A stretch of DNA of 64,000 nucleotides, from positions 62,001-126,000 of the forward strand of contig NZ_LQPT01000019.1 in assembly GCF_002102355.1 (NCBI RefSeq). Reading direction: 5' to 3'. The notes below the pieces were generated by a model that worked only from the letters and a program-made list of their open reading frames with translations, was not told where the DNA came from and made no database searches. Origin of the DNA: Mycobacterium sherrisii (GTDB taxonomy: Bacteria > Actinomycetota > Actinomycetes > Mycobacteriales > Mycobacteriaceae). Position 1 is the first letter of the stretch; each line of letters opens with the position of its first letter. This document shows, one piece after another, positions 54,519-63,656 of the stretch. A program made the position numbers and the translations under genes.

Positions 54519-54558
54519 ACCGTATGCGACGACGTTGTTTACCGGCGGGGCATACGGT
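54519..54558. promoter_or_regulatory. Wide inverted repeat in divergent promoter region
   Basis: Perfect 9-base arms ACCGTATGC (54519-54527) and GCATACGGT (54550-54558), 31 bases centre to centre, fill most of the 75-base region between the divergent enoyl-CoA hydratase and methyltransferase genes. Three helical turns between arms suits two bound dimers or a looping regulator controlling both genes. Confidence 0.5.
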
Positions 54559-54587
54559 GATTGTGGTCCGAGGACATAGGAGAAAGC

Positions 54588-55502
54588 ATGGCACGAACCG
54601 AACGTGACAGCTGGGACGCTGCCACCAGCGTCGGAGCAACCGCCACCATGGTCGCGGCCGCGCGGGCGGCCGCCAGCAGGCGTGCGCAGCCGGTCATCAA
54701 CGACCCGTTCGCCGAACCGCTGGTGCGTGCCGTCGGGATCGACGTGTTCAACCGCATGGCGGCGGGCGAGCTCGAGTCCGACAACGACGAGGAGTTGGGC
54801 CTGCCGCGGATGACCGACACATTCGCCGCGCGCGCCCGATTCTTCGACGACTATTTCACCCAGGCGGCCGCGGCGGGCCTGCGGCAGATCGTGATCGTTG
54901 CGGCCGGGCTGGACAGCCGGGCTTATCGGCTCGCCTGGCCTGCCGGGACGACGGTGTACGAGATCGACCAACCCGAGGTGGTCGAGTTCAAGACCGCGAC
55001 GCTGTCCGGCCTCGGTGCGACGCCCGCCGCCGCGCATCGCCCCGTCGGCATCGACCTTCGCGACGATTGGCCGAACGCGCTGCGGGCCGCCGGCTTCGAC
55101 GCGAGCCAGCCCACCGCCTGGCTGGCCGAGGGCGTACTCATCGGCTTTTTGCCGCCGGAGGCCGAGGTTCGATTGCTGGACAACATCATTTCGCTCAGCG
55201 CTGCCGGCAGCCGGCTGGCCGCCGACCACGGGTCGGTCACCGGAACCTCGGACGAGGCGCGGGAGCAGGCCCAGAAAATGTCCGAGGGGTGGCGACGGAA
55301 TGGATTGGATCTCGACATCGCCGAGCTGACCTACCCCGGCGAGCACACCGACGTCGCCGCGCATCTGGGTGACCGCGGGTGGGACGTGCAGCGGTTCCGG
55401 CTGCCGGAACTGTTCGCCGCGGCCGGGCTGCCCGAGCTGGCAGCGGCCGACCAGCGCGGCCCCAGCGCCGCAATCAGCTTTGTGACCGCAATCCGCACGT
55501 AG
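54588..55502 (+). CDS. SAM-dependent methyltransferase, mycobacterial TIGR00027 family
   Basis: A 304-residue class I methyltransferase-fold protein; ATG 54588 follows AGGAG at 5-base spacing. The N-terminal block [20 protein letters not shown], the [12 protein letters not shown] segment and the SAM loop [14 protein letters not shown] with the acidic VYEIDQP are hallmarks of this expanded mycobacterial family (leucine-carboxyl-methyltransferase-like). Substrates are unknown. Confidence 0.9.
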   Translation: MARTERDSWDAATSVGATATMVAAARAAASRRAQPVINDPFAEPLVRAVGIDVFNRMAAGELESDNDEELGLPRMTDTFAARARFFDDYFTQAAAAGLRQIVIVAAGLDSRAYRLAWPAGTTVYEIDQPEVVEFKTATLSGLGATPAAAHRPVGIDLRDDWPNALRAAGFDASQPTAWLAEGVLIGFLPPEAEVRLLDNIISLSAAGSRLAADHGSVTGTSDEAREQAQKMSEGWRRNGLDLDIAELTYPGEHTDVAAHLGDRGWDVQRFRLPELFAAAGLPELAAADQRGPSAAISFVTAIRT

Positions 55503-55512
55503 CTCGAGTCGG

Positions 55513-57444
55513 TCAGCTACGCCTGGCCAACCACTCGGCCTGCATGACCAGCAACGCCATCGTCTCCAATTTCGGTGTGTCCGGGTCGAGTTCGCGATAA
55601 TGCTGATAGACGTTGACCACCACCCGCTCGGCGTCCAGCCAGTCGGCGTACTCGCCCAGGTCGATGGTGTCGGCGGCCTGGGCCCACGACAGTCCGCGGC
55701 GATGCGCGTCTTCAGCCTGTTCGGCGACGTGCACGAGATAGCCACGGACGGCACGGATTCCATCCGGGTCGGTCACCGGGCCGTGCCCGGGCACCACCGT
55801 CGGCGCATCCAATGCGATCATCGCGTCGCACGCGGCCACCCAATTCGCGATCGGCCCCGCCCACACGATCGGGGTGCAGCCGATGAACAGCAGGTCCCCG
55901 CCGAACAGCACCCCCGCATCCGGCACGTGCACGACGGAGTCGGCGGCCGTGTGAGCGGGCCCCAGGTTGTGCAGATCGACGCGTCGGCCGCCGATCTCGA
56001 GGGACAGCTCGCGCTCGAACGTCTGGTCGGCGTTACGCAGCCGGATGCCACTGAAATCGAAGGCTCCGAACCGTTCTCGCGTGTACGGTGTCGCGATGGG
56101 TCCGAGATTCCCGGTCTGCACCAGGGCCAGCATCGCCGGCGCCATCCCGTGCTCGATCTCCTCCGCGGTGCCGCGGGCGGCGATGATCCGCACCGAGGGA
56201 TCCAGCAGCTGGTTGCCGTGGGTGTGGTCGCCATTGGAGTGGGTGATCAACGCATGGGTGATCGGCGTCCGCGCGGTAATCGGTGCCATCGCGGTGAGCA
56301 TCTCGCGGGTCAACGCGAGGTCGAACAGGGTGTCGACGAGCAGCGCGGCACCGTCACCGGCGATCAGCCCGGCGTTACTCCAGCCGTAGCCCCCGTCCGG
56401 CAGCGTCCACGCCCACACCCGATCGCCGACCTCGTGCAGCCCGCGGGTGTAGGGCAGCCGGGCGGGCGCCCGGTTGACCCGGACCGGCGCCGGGGCGGCC
56501 GCCGGATTGGGCCGGGGAGCCAGGGGGTGCGGCGGGCCGCTGGCGCGAACCGTCTGCCGCGTCTCCCCCAGCCCCTGCACCCGCAGCGTGACGACGTCGC
56601 CGTCGCCCAGCCAGCCCGGGAACGCCTCGAGTTCGGTGAGGCTGAGGTGCTCGACGAGCGTGCAGGTGGGCACCGTGCCGGAGCCGATGACGTCACCGGG
56701 CATCATCGGCACTCCGCGCGAGACGTAGGAAATGACCTCGGCGAAACTCCAATCCATCTGCGCGGTCGATCCCGATCCGATCACCTTGTCGTTGACCAGC
56801 GCCGTCACCTGCAGGTCCAGCTTGCCGTCGCGGTAATAGGGCGCGAGTTCGTCGGGAGTCACCAGGTACGGGCCGAGGGTCACGCCACTGTCCTTGCCCT
56901 TGCCCTGCCCGATCGCCAACTGGCCTTCCATCTGTTGCAGGTCGCGCGCGGACCAGTCGTTGAAGATGGTGTAGCCGATGATCGCCTGTTCGGCTTCCGC
57001 CACGGTCAGGTCCTGGCCGCGGGTTCCGATGATTGCGGCGATCTCCAACTCGAAGTCCTGCCACGCGCTTCCGGGCGCCGTCGGAACATCGTCATAAGGG
57101 CCGAAAACGGTTGCCGGACAGGCGAAGTAGAACGCCGGGATACGGTACCAGGTATCGTTGAGGACGCGTCCGGCGCCCATGGCGGCCTGGCAATTGCGCA
57201 TGTGGTCCAGGAAGCACAGCGAATCCCGGATCGACGGCGGCCGCGGTATCGGGGCCAGCAGGCTGACGTCACGCAGTGGCACGGGTGCGGCGCGCAGGGC
57301 CTGTTCGCCGGCCTCGCGTAACCCCTCGCCGCCGCGCGTTATCAAGTCGAGCAGCGTCGCCCCGGCCGGCGCCGGATGGATCGCGTCGCCGGACAGCACA
57401 CCGGCCCGCTCGCCGTCCGGCCCTCGGAATGTCACCCATTTCAT
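55513..57444 (-). CDS. Fumarylacetoacetate hydrolase-metallo-beta-lactamase fusion
   Basis: A 643-residue two-domain protein. ATG 57444 overlaps the ligD stop (ATGA). Residues about 70-300 are a FAH-family domain, with the metal ligands of the E-x-E...D type (FELEIAAIIG and IFNDWSARDLQ). A Pro/Ala-rich linker (about 305-345) leads to a metallo-beta-lactamase-fold domain (about 350-590) with THSNGDHTHGN, where the middle His of HxHxDH is Asn, then GPAHTAADSVV and VPGHGPV. A C-C hydrolase joined to an MBL hydrolase hints at successive hydrolytic steps in an aromatic or cyclic-compound pathway. Corresponds to Rv0939 (bifunctional, same length). Confidence 0.85.
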   Translation of the reverse strand: MKWVTFRGPDGERAGVLSGDAIHPAPAGATLLDLITRGGEGLREAGEQALRAAPVPLRDVSLLAPIPRPPSIRDSLCFLDHMRNCQAAMGAGRVLNDTWYRIPAFYFACPATVFGPYDDVPTAPGSAWQDFELEIAAIIGTRGQDLTVAEAEQAIIGYTIFNDWSARDLQQMEGQLAIGQGKGKDSGVTLGPYLVTPDELAPYYRDGKLDLQVTALVNDKVIGSGSTAQMDWSFAEVISYVSRGVPMMPGDVIGSGTVPTCTLVEHLSLTELEAFPGWLGDGDVVTLRVQGLGETRQTVRASGPPHPLAPRPNPAAAPAPVRVNRAPARLPYTRGLHEVGDRVWAWTLPDGGYGWSNAGLIAGDGAALLVDTLFDLALTREMLTAMAPITARTPITHALITHSNGDHTHGNQLLDPSVRIIAARGTAEEIEHGMAPAMLALVQTGNLGPIATPYTRERFGAFDFSGIRLRNADQTFERELSLEIGGRRVDLHNLGPAHTAADSVVHVPDAGVLFGGDLLFIGCTPIVWAGPIANWVAACDAMIALDAPTVVPGHGPVTDPDGIRAVRGYLVHVAEQAEDAHRRGLSWAQAADTIDLGEYADWLDAERVVVNVYQHYRELDPDTPKLETMALLVMQAEWLARRS

Positions 57445-59696
57445 TCGCGCACCACCTCGCTTGGCTTCTTGTCCGGCCGCAGTCCGCGCCAACTCGGTTG
57501 GCGTAGGCGATTGTCCGGGGTCCATTCGCTGTATCGAACCTCACCCACCAGCACCGGCTCGACGAAGGTCACGCCCTTGGCGTCCCGGGTTGGCAGGCGC
57601 GCGTCGAACGGGGATTCGGCGGTGTGCAGCGGTGCCAGCTCCTTCTTGAGGTTGGCCAGATCGCGTTCGGTGAAGCCGGTGCCCACCCGGCCGACAAAGC
57701 ACAGCCCACCGTCGCTCGGAATGCCGACCATCAGCGACCCGATGCCGCTGCTGCGCCCGCCCTCGCCGGCTTTCCAGCCGCCGATGACAACTTCCTGGGT
57801 GTTCCAATGCTTGTCTTTGATCCAGGACGCCGAGCGTCGGCCGGGCTGGTAGGTTGAGTCGCGCTTCTTGGCGACCACACCCTCCCAACCACGGGCGAGG
57901 GAATGTTGGAGCGCGTCGGCGCCGTCGCCGGGCAGCAGTTCGGGAACTATGAGATCACTTGCGCTGGACAGTGTTTCCAGCAATTTCCGGCGATCGGAAT
58001 ACTTAGCGCGCAGCAGCGAGCGGCCGTCGAGGTAGATCACGTCGAATGCCCAGAATTCGACACGGCTGCTGCGGCCGCGGTTCTGCATCGCGTGGAAACT
58101 GGGTACGCCGGATTTGTCCAGCACCACCGCCTCCCCGTCGAGCACCACGTGATGGTCAGCCAAATCCTCTGCCAGAGACCGCAATTGGGGGTACTCCCCG
58201 GTTACATCGCGACCGCTTCGAGACCGTGCCCGCACGGCGCCGTGATCCGCCTCGACCAACAGCCGGTAGCCGTCCCATTTACCTTCGAAGGCCCATTGGG
58301 TGGCCTTTAATTTCGTCACCGAGCCGTGCGTTGCGAACATCGGTGCGATCTCATCGAAGTCGAAGACATGCTGGTCTTTCATCCGGTGCGCCAGCCACTG
58401 GTCACCGTTGGTTCGGATCAGCGCGTAGCGCCCCGAGATGCGGCTGCCGTGCAGATTCACGATGACTTCGTCCTCGCGGAACTTCTCGGCGTCGTAGGTG
58501 CCGGCGTCCCAGATGACCACCTTGCCCGCGCCGTACTCGCCCTTGGGGATGGTGCCCTCAAACGACCCGTATTCGAGCGGATGGTCTTCGGTGTGGACGG
58601 CGAGGTGATTCACGGAAGTGGTCTCCGGCAGGTTTTTCGGCACCGCCCAGGACACCAGCACCCCGTCGCGTTCCAGCCGAAAATCATAGTGCAGCCGGCG
58701 AGCGTGGTGCTCCTGGATGACGAAGGTATTACCTTGGCCCGCAGCAGGTTTGGCATGGGGCACCGGCTCCGGGGTCTTCGACGCGTCGCGCATGCTGCGA
58801 TATTTGGTCAGCCGGTCTGCGACCGGCGCGTCCGCGTCCAGCGGTGCGAGCAGGTCGCCGTCGCGGGCGACCCGGTCGAGCACCTCCTCGTAACGCAGCT
58901 GGCGTAGCTGCGGATCCTCGAGTTCCTCCCAGGTGCGCGGCGCGGCCACCGTCGGATGTTCGCGGCCACGCAGCGAGTACGGCGCGATCGTGGTTTTCGA
59001 GCCGTTGTTCTGACTCCAGTCCACGAACACCTTGCCGGCGCGCAGGCTCTTGGTCATGGTCGAGGTCACCAGCTTGGGCATCGTCTTTTCCAGTTGCTGG
59101 GCAATGCGTTTGGCGAGCACGCTGGCCCCGGCACTGCTCACGGGTTCAGCCAGCGGGGTGTAGAGATGCAATCCTTTGCTGCCGCTGGTCACCGGAAACG
59201 TGGTCAATCCGATATCGGTGATCAGCTCTCGTACGGCGTGGGCGACCTTGCACAGTTGTGGCATCGTCACCCCGTCGCCGGGGTCGAGGTCGAACACCAA
59301 TCGTGTTGCCGGACCGGGTGTGAGCTCCTCGGCCTTGCTGCGCGTCCACTGCGCGACGAATCGCCATTGCGGCACGTGGACCTCCAGCGCGGCCTGCTGG
59401 GCGATCCAGGCCAGTCCGTCCACGCTGTCGATGATCGGATACGTCGTCGTTCCGGAGCGGTGGGTGACGCTGGCACGTGCCAGCCAGTCGGGCGCCGACG
59501 ACGCCAGTTGCTTCTCGAAAAACGATTCCTGCTCGACCCCGTTGGGCCAACGCTTGCGGGTCGCGGCGCGGCCCGCGATGTGCGGAATCATCACCTCGGC
59601 GATGCGGGTGTAGTAGTCGAAGACGTCGCGCTTGGTGGTTCCGGTCGCCGGATACAGCACCTTGTCGGCATTGGTGAGTTTCACCCGCGGTGCCAT
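57441..59696 (-). CDS. ligD: Multifunctional NHEJ DNA ligase LigD
   Basis: A 751-residue repair enzyme with the mycobacterial order POL-PE-LIG. POL domain about 1-290 with metal-binding Asp136 and Asp138 (FDLDPGD) and Asp226; phosphoesterase domain about 320-440 (HHARRLHYDFRLE, HTEDHPLEYGSFEG); ATP ligase domain from about 465 with nucleotidyl Lys473 (EGKWDGYR). It joins double-strand breaks together with Ku. As I recall the ku gene is divergent to ligD in M. tuberculosis; here that neighbour is a polyol operon and ku is not in the window. Confidence 0.97.
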   Translation of the reverse strand: MAPRVKLTNADKVLYPATGTTKRDVFDYYTRIAEVMIPHIAGRAATRKRWPNGVEQESFFEKQLASSAPDWLARASVTHRSGTTTYPIIDSVDGLAWIAQQAALEVHVPQWRFVAQWTRSKAEELTPGPATRLVFDLDPGDGVTMPQLCKVAHAVRELITDIGLTTFPVTSGSKGLHLYTPLAEPVSSAGASVLAKRIAQQLEKTMPKLVTSTMTKSLRAGKVFVDWSQNNGSKTTIAPYSLRGREHPTVAAPRTWEELEDPQLRQLRYEEVLDRVARDGDLLAPLDADAPVADRLTKYRSMRDASKTPEPVPHAKPAAGQGNTFVIQEHHARRLHYDFRLERDGVLVSWAVPKNLPETTSVNHLAVHTEDHPLEYGSFEGTIPKGEYGAGKVVIWDAGTYDAEKFREDEVIVNLHGSRISGRYALIRTNGDQWLAHRMKDQHVFDFDEIAPMFATHGSVTKLKATQWAFEGKWDGYRLLVEADHGAVRARSRSGRDVTGEYPQLRSLAEDLADHHVVLDGEAVVLDKSGVPSFHAMQNRGRSSRVEFWAFDVIYLDGRSLLRAKYSDRRKLLETLSSASDLIVPELLPGDGADALQHSLARGWEGVVAKKRDSTYQPGRRSASWIKDKHWNTQEVVIGGWKAGEGGRSSGIGSLMVGIPSDGGLCFVGRVGTGFTERDLANLKKELAPLHTAESPFDARLPTRDAKGVTFVEPVLVGEVRYSEWTPDNRLRQPSWRGLRPDKKPSEVVRE

Positions 59697-59825
59697 GGTG
59701 ACAACCTACGCGTTTCACCAGTGTTACGACCCTGACCTGGAGGGATGCGGTCGATCATAATTACCCGCTGTGACCTGAACCACGACGCGTTTAGATCGCC
59801 CCCTAAACCGGGGCACAGGAAGGCA

Positions 59826-61355
59826 ATGTTTGATGTCATCCCCTCCCCGTGGCGTCCAAAAAACGGCGTCCCACTCAGTGAAGCGACCCTGCAATTGCAC
59901 GCGACCCGAGTCGACGTGCCCACCTACGACCGTTCGGCCCTGTGCCCGGGGGTGGTGCACATCGGTGCGGGTAATTTCCACCGCGCACACCAGGCCGTCT
60001 ACTTCGACGACCTCGCCCGCTCGGGTATCTCGAACCGCTGGGGAGTCACCGGGGTGAGCCTGCACTCGCCCGACGTCAAAGATCTGCTTTCGGCACAAGA
60101 TGGGCTTTACACCGTGGTGCAGCGCGGTCACGACCGTCAAACCGCGCGCGTGGTCGGGTCGATCGGCGCCGTGCACTACGCGCCCAGCGACGGCGCGGCG
60201 GTCCGCGCCGCCCTGGCCGACCCGCAAACCCGCATCGTCAGCCTGACCATCACCGACAACGGATATTTCTTGAACCCGGTCACCGACGAATTCGACGCCG
60301 AGCATCCCGATGTGCGCGCCGACCTGATCGCTCCCGGCGGCGGCTACGCCACCGCGTGGGGATACCTGGCCGAAGCACTCGATCGCCGCCGCCGCGCCGG
60401 CGTCGCGCCGTTCACCGTGCTGTGCTGCGACAACATCGCCGCTGACACGCGACCCGCCAGGACAGCTCTGGTGTCGTTCGCCGCGCTGAAGAATCCTGGA
60501 CTGGCCCGCTGGATCGACACCCATGTCGCCTTCCCGTCGACGATGGTCGACCGGATCACCCCCCAAACGTCGAAGTCGGAGCGCAAATTCGTCGAGCAGG
60601 CCTTCGGGGTCGCCGACAACTGGCCGGTTGTGACCGAGCCGCATCGGCAGTGGGTCATCGAGGACTCGTTCAGCAACGGGCGGCCACCGCTGGACGAGGT
60701 CGGCGCCGAATTCGTTGCGGACGTGCGCGACCACAAGCTGATCAAGACCCGGCTGCTCAACGGAACCCATATCGCGCTGGCCTGTCTGGCCACGCTGGCC
60801 GGGTACCAGCGCACCGACGAAGCAATGCGGGACAACGTCATCTTCGCCTATGTCGAGAAGCTGCTCGGCGACGAGGTTCAGCCGCTGTTGCCCGCCGTGC
60901 CCGGGATGAACACGCCCGAATATCGCGGCACCTTGCTCGAGCGGCTCAGCAATCCGCGCATGAGTGACCAGCTGTCGCGCCTGGCCCGGCGCGGCACCAA
61001 CAAGATCGCGACGTTTGTGCTGCCGTCGCTGCAGGAGGCGATCGCGCAGGGCCGCCCGCACACGCTGCTGCTGCTGGCCGTCGCCGGGTGGGCCCGCTAC
61101 ATGCGCGGGCACGACCTGAAGGGCCGCAAACTTCGCCTCGAGGATTCGCAGGCGATCCCGGTGGCTAGGTTGGCCAACATGGCACGACGCAACCCGGACC
61201 CGCTGCTCGGGCATGAGATGTTCGCCGAGGTGCGCGGGGTGCCCGGCTTCGCCGAGCGGCTGGGCGCCATGATCGCCGACATCGACGAGCGCGGTGTGGT
61301 TCCCACGCTGCGCGAGGCGCTGCGCAACGGCGAGCGGGAGTTGGTGGCGCGATGA
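59826..61355 (+). CDS. Mannitol dehydrogenase-family polyol oxidoreductase 1
   Basis: A 509-residue long-chain polyol dehydrogenase; ATG 59826 follows AGGAAGG. The Rossmann loop GAGNFHRAHQ, the family signature FPSTMVDRITP and the catalytic Lys-Asn-His spacing (KTRLLNGTH) are complete, so it should be active with NAD(P). Possible substrates are mannitol, arabitol or sorbitol. First of an overlapping operon; its stop overlaps the HAD start (ATGA). It is divergent from ligD. Confidence 0.93.
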   Translation: MFDVIPSPWRPKNGVPLSEATLQLHATRVDVPTYDRSALCPGVVHIGAGNFHRAHQAVYFDDLARSGISNRWGVTGVSLHSPDVKDLLSAQDGLYTVVQRGHDRQTARVVGSIGAVHYAPSDGAAVRAALADPQTRIVSLTITDNGYFLNPVTDEFDAEHPDVRADLIAPGGGYATAWGYLAEALDRRRRAGVAPFTVLCCDNIAADTRPARTALVSFAALKNPGLARWIDTHVAFPSTMVDRITPQTSKSERKFVEQAFGVADNWPVVTEPHRQWVIEDSFSNGRPPLDEVGAEFVADVRDHKLIKTRLLNGTHIALACLATLAGYQRTDEAMRDNVIFAYVEKLLGDEVQPLLPAVPGMNTPEYRGTLLERLSNPRMSDQLSRLARRGTNKIATFVLPSLQEAIAQGRPHTLLLLAVAGWARYMRGHDLKGRKLRLEDSQAIPVARLANMARRNPDPLLGHEMFAEVRGVPGFAERLGAMIADIDERGVVPTLREALRNGERELVAR

Positions 61356-62209
61356 GCGACGGTTTGACCTTCGTGCGGGCATTCGACCCGGCACCGCTGA
61401 CGACCCTGCTCTGCGACGCCGACGACAATCTGTTCGCCTCGGAACGGCCCGCGTTTGAGGCATCGACCGAGGTGACAAATCGCTTCCTGGCCCGCTTCGG
61501 CGTCCGCGCGCCGCTCAGCTCGGAGGAGTTGCGCAAGCGCGCGGTCGGGAAAAATTTCCGGACCACCGCGCTCGACCTGGCGATGCAGTGTCAGGTGCCG
61601 CTCGAGCAAACGCTGGCCGAGGGCCGGGCGGGGGCGGTGGTGGCATCGCTCGACGACCTGGCCGACGGCCGTGGGTTGTCCGCCGAGGAGCTCGAGCGGT
61701 GGGTGCGCGACGAGCGGGAACGGGTGACCGCACATCTGGGGGTCACCCTGACCCCCGACCCGCGGGTAGTGGAGCCGCTGCGCGACCTGGCGGCGCGGTA
61801 CGCCCTGGCCGCCGTCAGCTCCAGCGCCACCAAGCGGCTGCGCGCCTGCTTCGCCGCCACCGGCCTGGACGCGCTGATCCCCGATACGGCCACCTTCAGC
61901 GCCGAGGATTCGCTTCCGGTGCCCACCAGCAAGCCCGACCCAGCGGTGTATCGGCATGCGGGCCAGGTGCTCGACGTCGACGCGCACCAAGGCCTGGCCA
62001 TCGAGGACTCGGTGGCCGGGGTGACATCCGCGGTCGCCGCCGGCTATGCCACCGTCGGCAATCTGATGTTCGTGCTGCCCGACGAACGGGATTGCCGCCG
62101 TGCGGAATTGGTCGCGGCCGGGGCGGTCGCGATCACCGATTCGTGGCGTGCCCTGGCCGATGTCCTGCTGTTGTCGGCCACGCCGACCGGCACTGCCCAA
62201 CACCGTTGA
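61352..62209 (+). CDS. HAD-superfamily hydrolase
   Basis: A 285-residue HAD phosphatase, likely acting on a sugar or polyol phosphate. Motif I is LLCDADDNLF (nucleophile and acid/base Asp two apart), motif II AAVSSS, motif III Lys in SKPDPAVY and motif IV IEDSVAGV; a helical cap lies between about residues 45 and 150. ATG 61352 overlaps the upstream dehydrogenase. Its place between two polyol dehydrogenases suggests it dephosphorylates a pathway intermediate or a damage product. Confidence 0.88.
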   Translation: MSDGLTFVRAFDPAPLTTLLCDADDNLFASERPAFEASTEVTNRFLARFGVRAPLSSEELRKRAVGKNFRTTALDLAMQCQVPLEQTLAEGRAGAVVASLDDLADGRGLSAEELERWVRDERERVTAHLGVTLTPDPRVVEPLRDLAARYALAAVSSSATKRLRACFAATGLDALIPDTATFSAEDSLPVPTSKPDPAVYRHAGQVLDVDAHQGLAIEDSVAGVTSAVAAGYATVGNLMFVLPDERDCRRAELVAAGAVAITDSWRALADVLLLSATPTGTAQHR

Positions 62210-62243
62210 CGATCCGGGCCGTAACCCGGGGAGGAGTTAGCCA

Positions 62244-63656
62244 ATGGTGGCTGGCGCGGTCAATCTGAACAATGCAGCACTGGGGCGGTTGTCCATCGAA
62301 GCCCCTCGCTATGCGCGCGACAGCGTCGGCGTCGGCATCGCGCACATCGGGGCCGGCCATTTTCACCGGGCCCATCAGGCGATGTACATCGAGAGGTTGC
62401 TACAGCAGGGGCTGGCGCAGGAATGGGGCATCTGCGGTGTGGGCGTGATGCCCGCCGATTGGACGATGCGTGACGTCCTGCGCGATCAGGACGGGCTCTA
62501 CACGCTGATCCTCGTCAAACCCGACGACAGGCGGGAGGCGCAGGTGATCGGATCGATCATCGATTACCGCTATGCGCCCGACGACCCGGAGGCGGCGTTG
62601 GCGGTGCTCGCCGCGCCCGCCACCCGGATCATTTCGCTGACCATCACCGAGGGCGGTTACCGGGACCCGGACGGGCCCGCCTTCACGCTGATCACCGAGG
62701 CCCTGCAGCGGCGTCGGCAGCGCGGAATCGCGGCACCGACGATCGTGTCGTGCGACAACATCGAGAGCAACGGTGAGATCGCGCGGCGAGCGGTGCTGGC
62801 CAATGCCGAAAACCGCGATCCGGGGCTGGCGCGCTGGATCGCCGACGAGGCCCGCTTTCCGAGTTCGATGGTGGATCGCATTACCCCGGCCACGACCGTG
62901 CAGATGGCCGAGAATGTGCGCCGCGATTTCGGTGTCAACGACCGCTGGCCGGTGGTGGCCGAACCGTTCGCCGCGTGGGTGCTCGAAGACGAATTCGCCG
63001 ACGGCAGACCACCATTGGAGCGGGCGGGCGTCCTACTGGTCGACGACGTCGCACCGTACGAGCTGATGAAGCTGCGGCTGCTCAATGCGGGGCATCAGTG
63101 CCTGGCCTACTTCGCCCACCTGTGCGGCTTCGAGTTCGTCCACGACGCCGCGCGCGATCCGCTGTTCGCCGATTTCTTGCTGGGCTACTTCGAATCCGAG
63201 GCCATCCCCACGCTGCCGCCGGTTCCCGGCATCGACCTCCACGACTACAGCCGCGCGTTGATCGAGCGATTCACCAACGCCGGCGTCCGCGACACCGTGG
63301 CACGGCTGTGCGCCTACTCCTCGGATCGCATACCCAAATGGCTGGTGCCGGTGATCAACGACAACCTCGCCAACGACGGCCCGGTGCGGCTGGCGGCCGC
63401 GGCGGTGGCCAGCTGGGCGCGCTACGCCGAGGGCATCGACGAGTGGGGCGAACCGTTCGAGGTCGTCGATCAGCTCGCGGACTCGCTGATTCCCATCGCC
63501 CGCACGCAATATGAGAACCCGACGGCCTTTATCGAAATCACCGCGGTGTTCGGGAATCTCGCTGCGCAGCCGGCCTTCGTCCAGGCGTACCGCTGGGCGC
63601 TGGAGTCGTTGCACGACAAGGGCGCTCGCGCGACGTTAGAGGCGTTGGTGCGATGA
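62244..63656 (+). CDS. Mannitol dehydrogenase-family polyol oxidoreductase 2
   Basis: A 470-residue paralogue of the enzyme at 59826. ATG 62244 follows GGGAGGAG. It has GAGHFHRAHQAMY, FPSSMVDRITP and the catalytic KLRLLNAGH. The two proteins are clearly diverged, so the duplication is old and they may use different polyols or stereoisomers. Its stop overlaps the kinase start (ATGA). Confidence 0.93.
   Translation: MVAGAVNLNNAALGRLSIEAPRYARDSVGVGIAHIGAGHFHRAHQAMYIERLLQQGLAQEWGICGVGVMPADWTMRDVLRDQDGLYTLILVKPDDRREAQVIGSIIDYRYAPDDPEAALAVLAAPATRIISLTITEGGYRDPDGPAFTLITEALQRRRQRGIAAPTIVSCDNIESNGEIARRAVLANAENRDPGLARWIADEARFPSSMVDRITPATTVQMAENVRRDFGVNDRWPVVAEPFAAWVLEDEFADGRPPLERAGVLLVDDVAPYELMKLRLLNAGHQCLAYFAHLCGFEFVHDAARDPLFADFLLGYFESEAIPTLPPVPGIDLHDYSRALIERFTNAGVRDTVARLCAYSSDRIPKWLVPVINDNLANDGPVRLAAAAVASWARYAEGIDEWGEPFEVVDQLADSLIPIARTQYENPTAFIEITAVFGNLAAQPAFVQAYRWALESLHDKGARATLEALVR

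Noticed and set aside
53703-55763. Long minus-strand reading of the hydratase gene extending to 55763
   Set aside because: Only the last 269 codons match the crotonase family; the rest is antisense to the methyltransferase gene, and a natural start exists at 54512.
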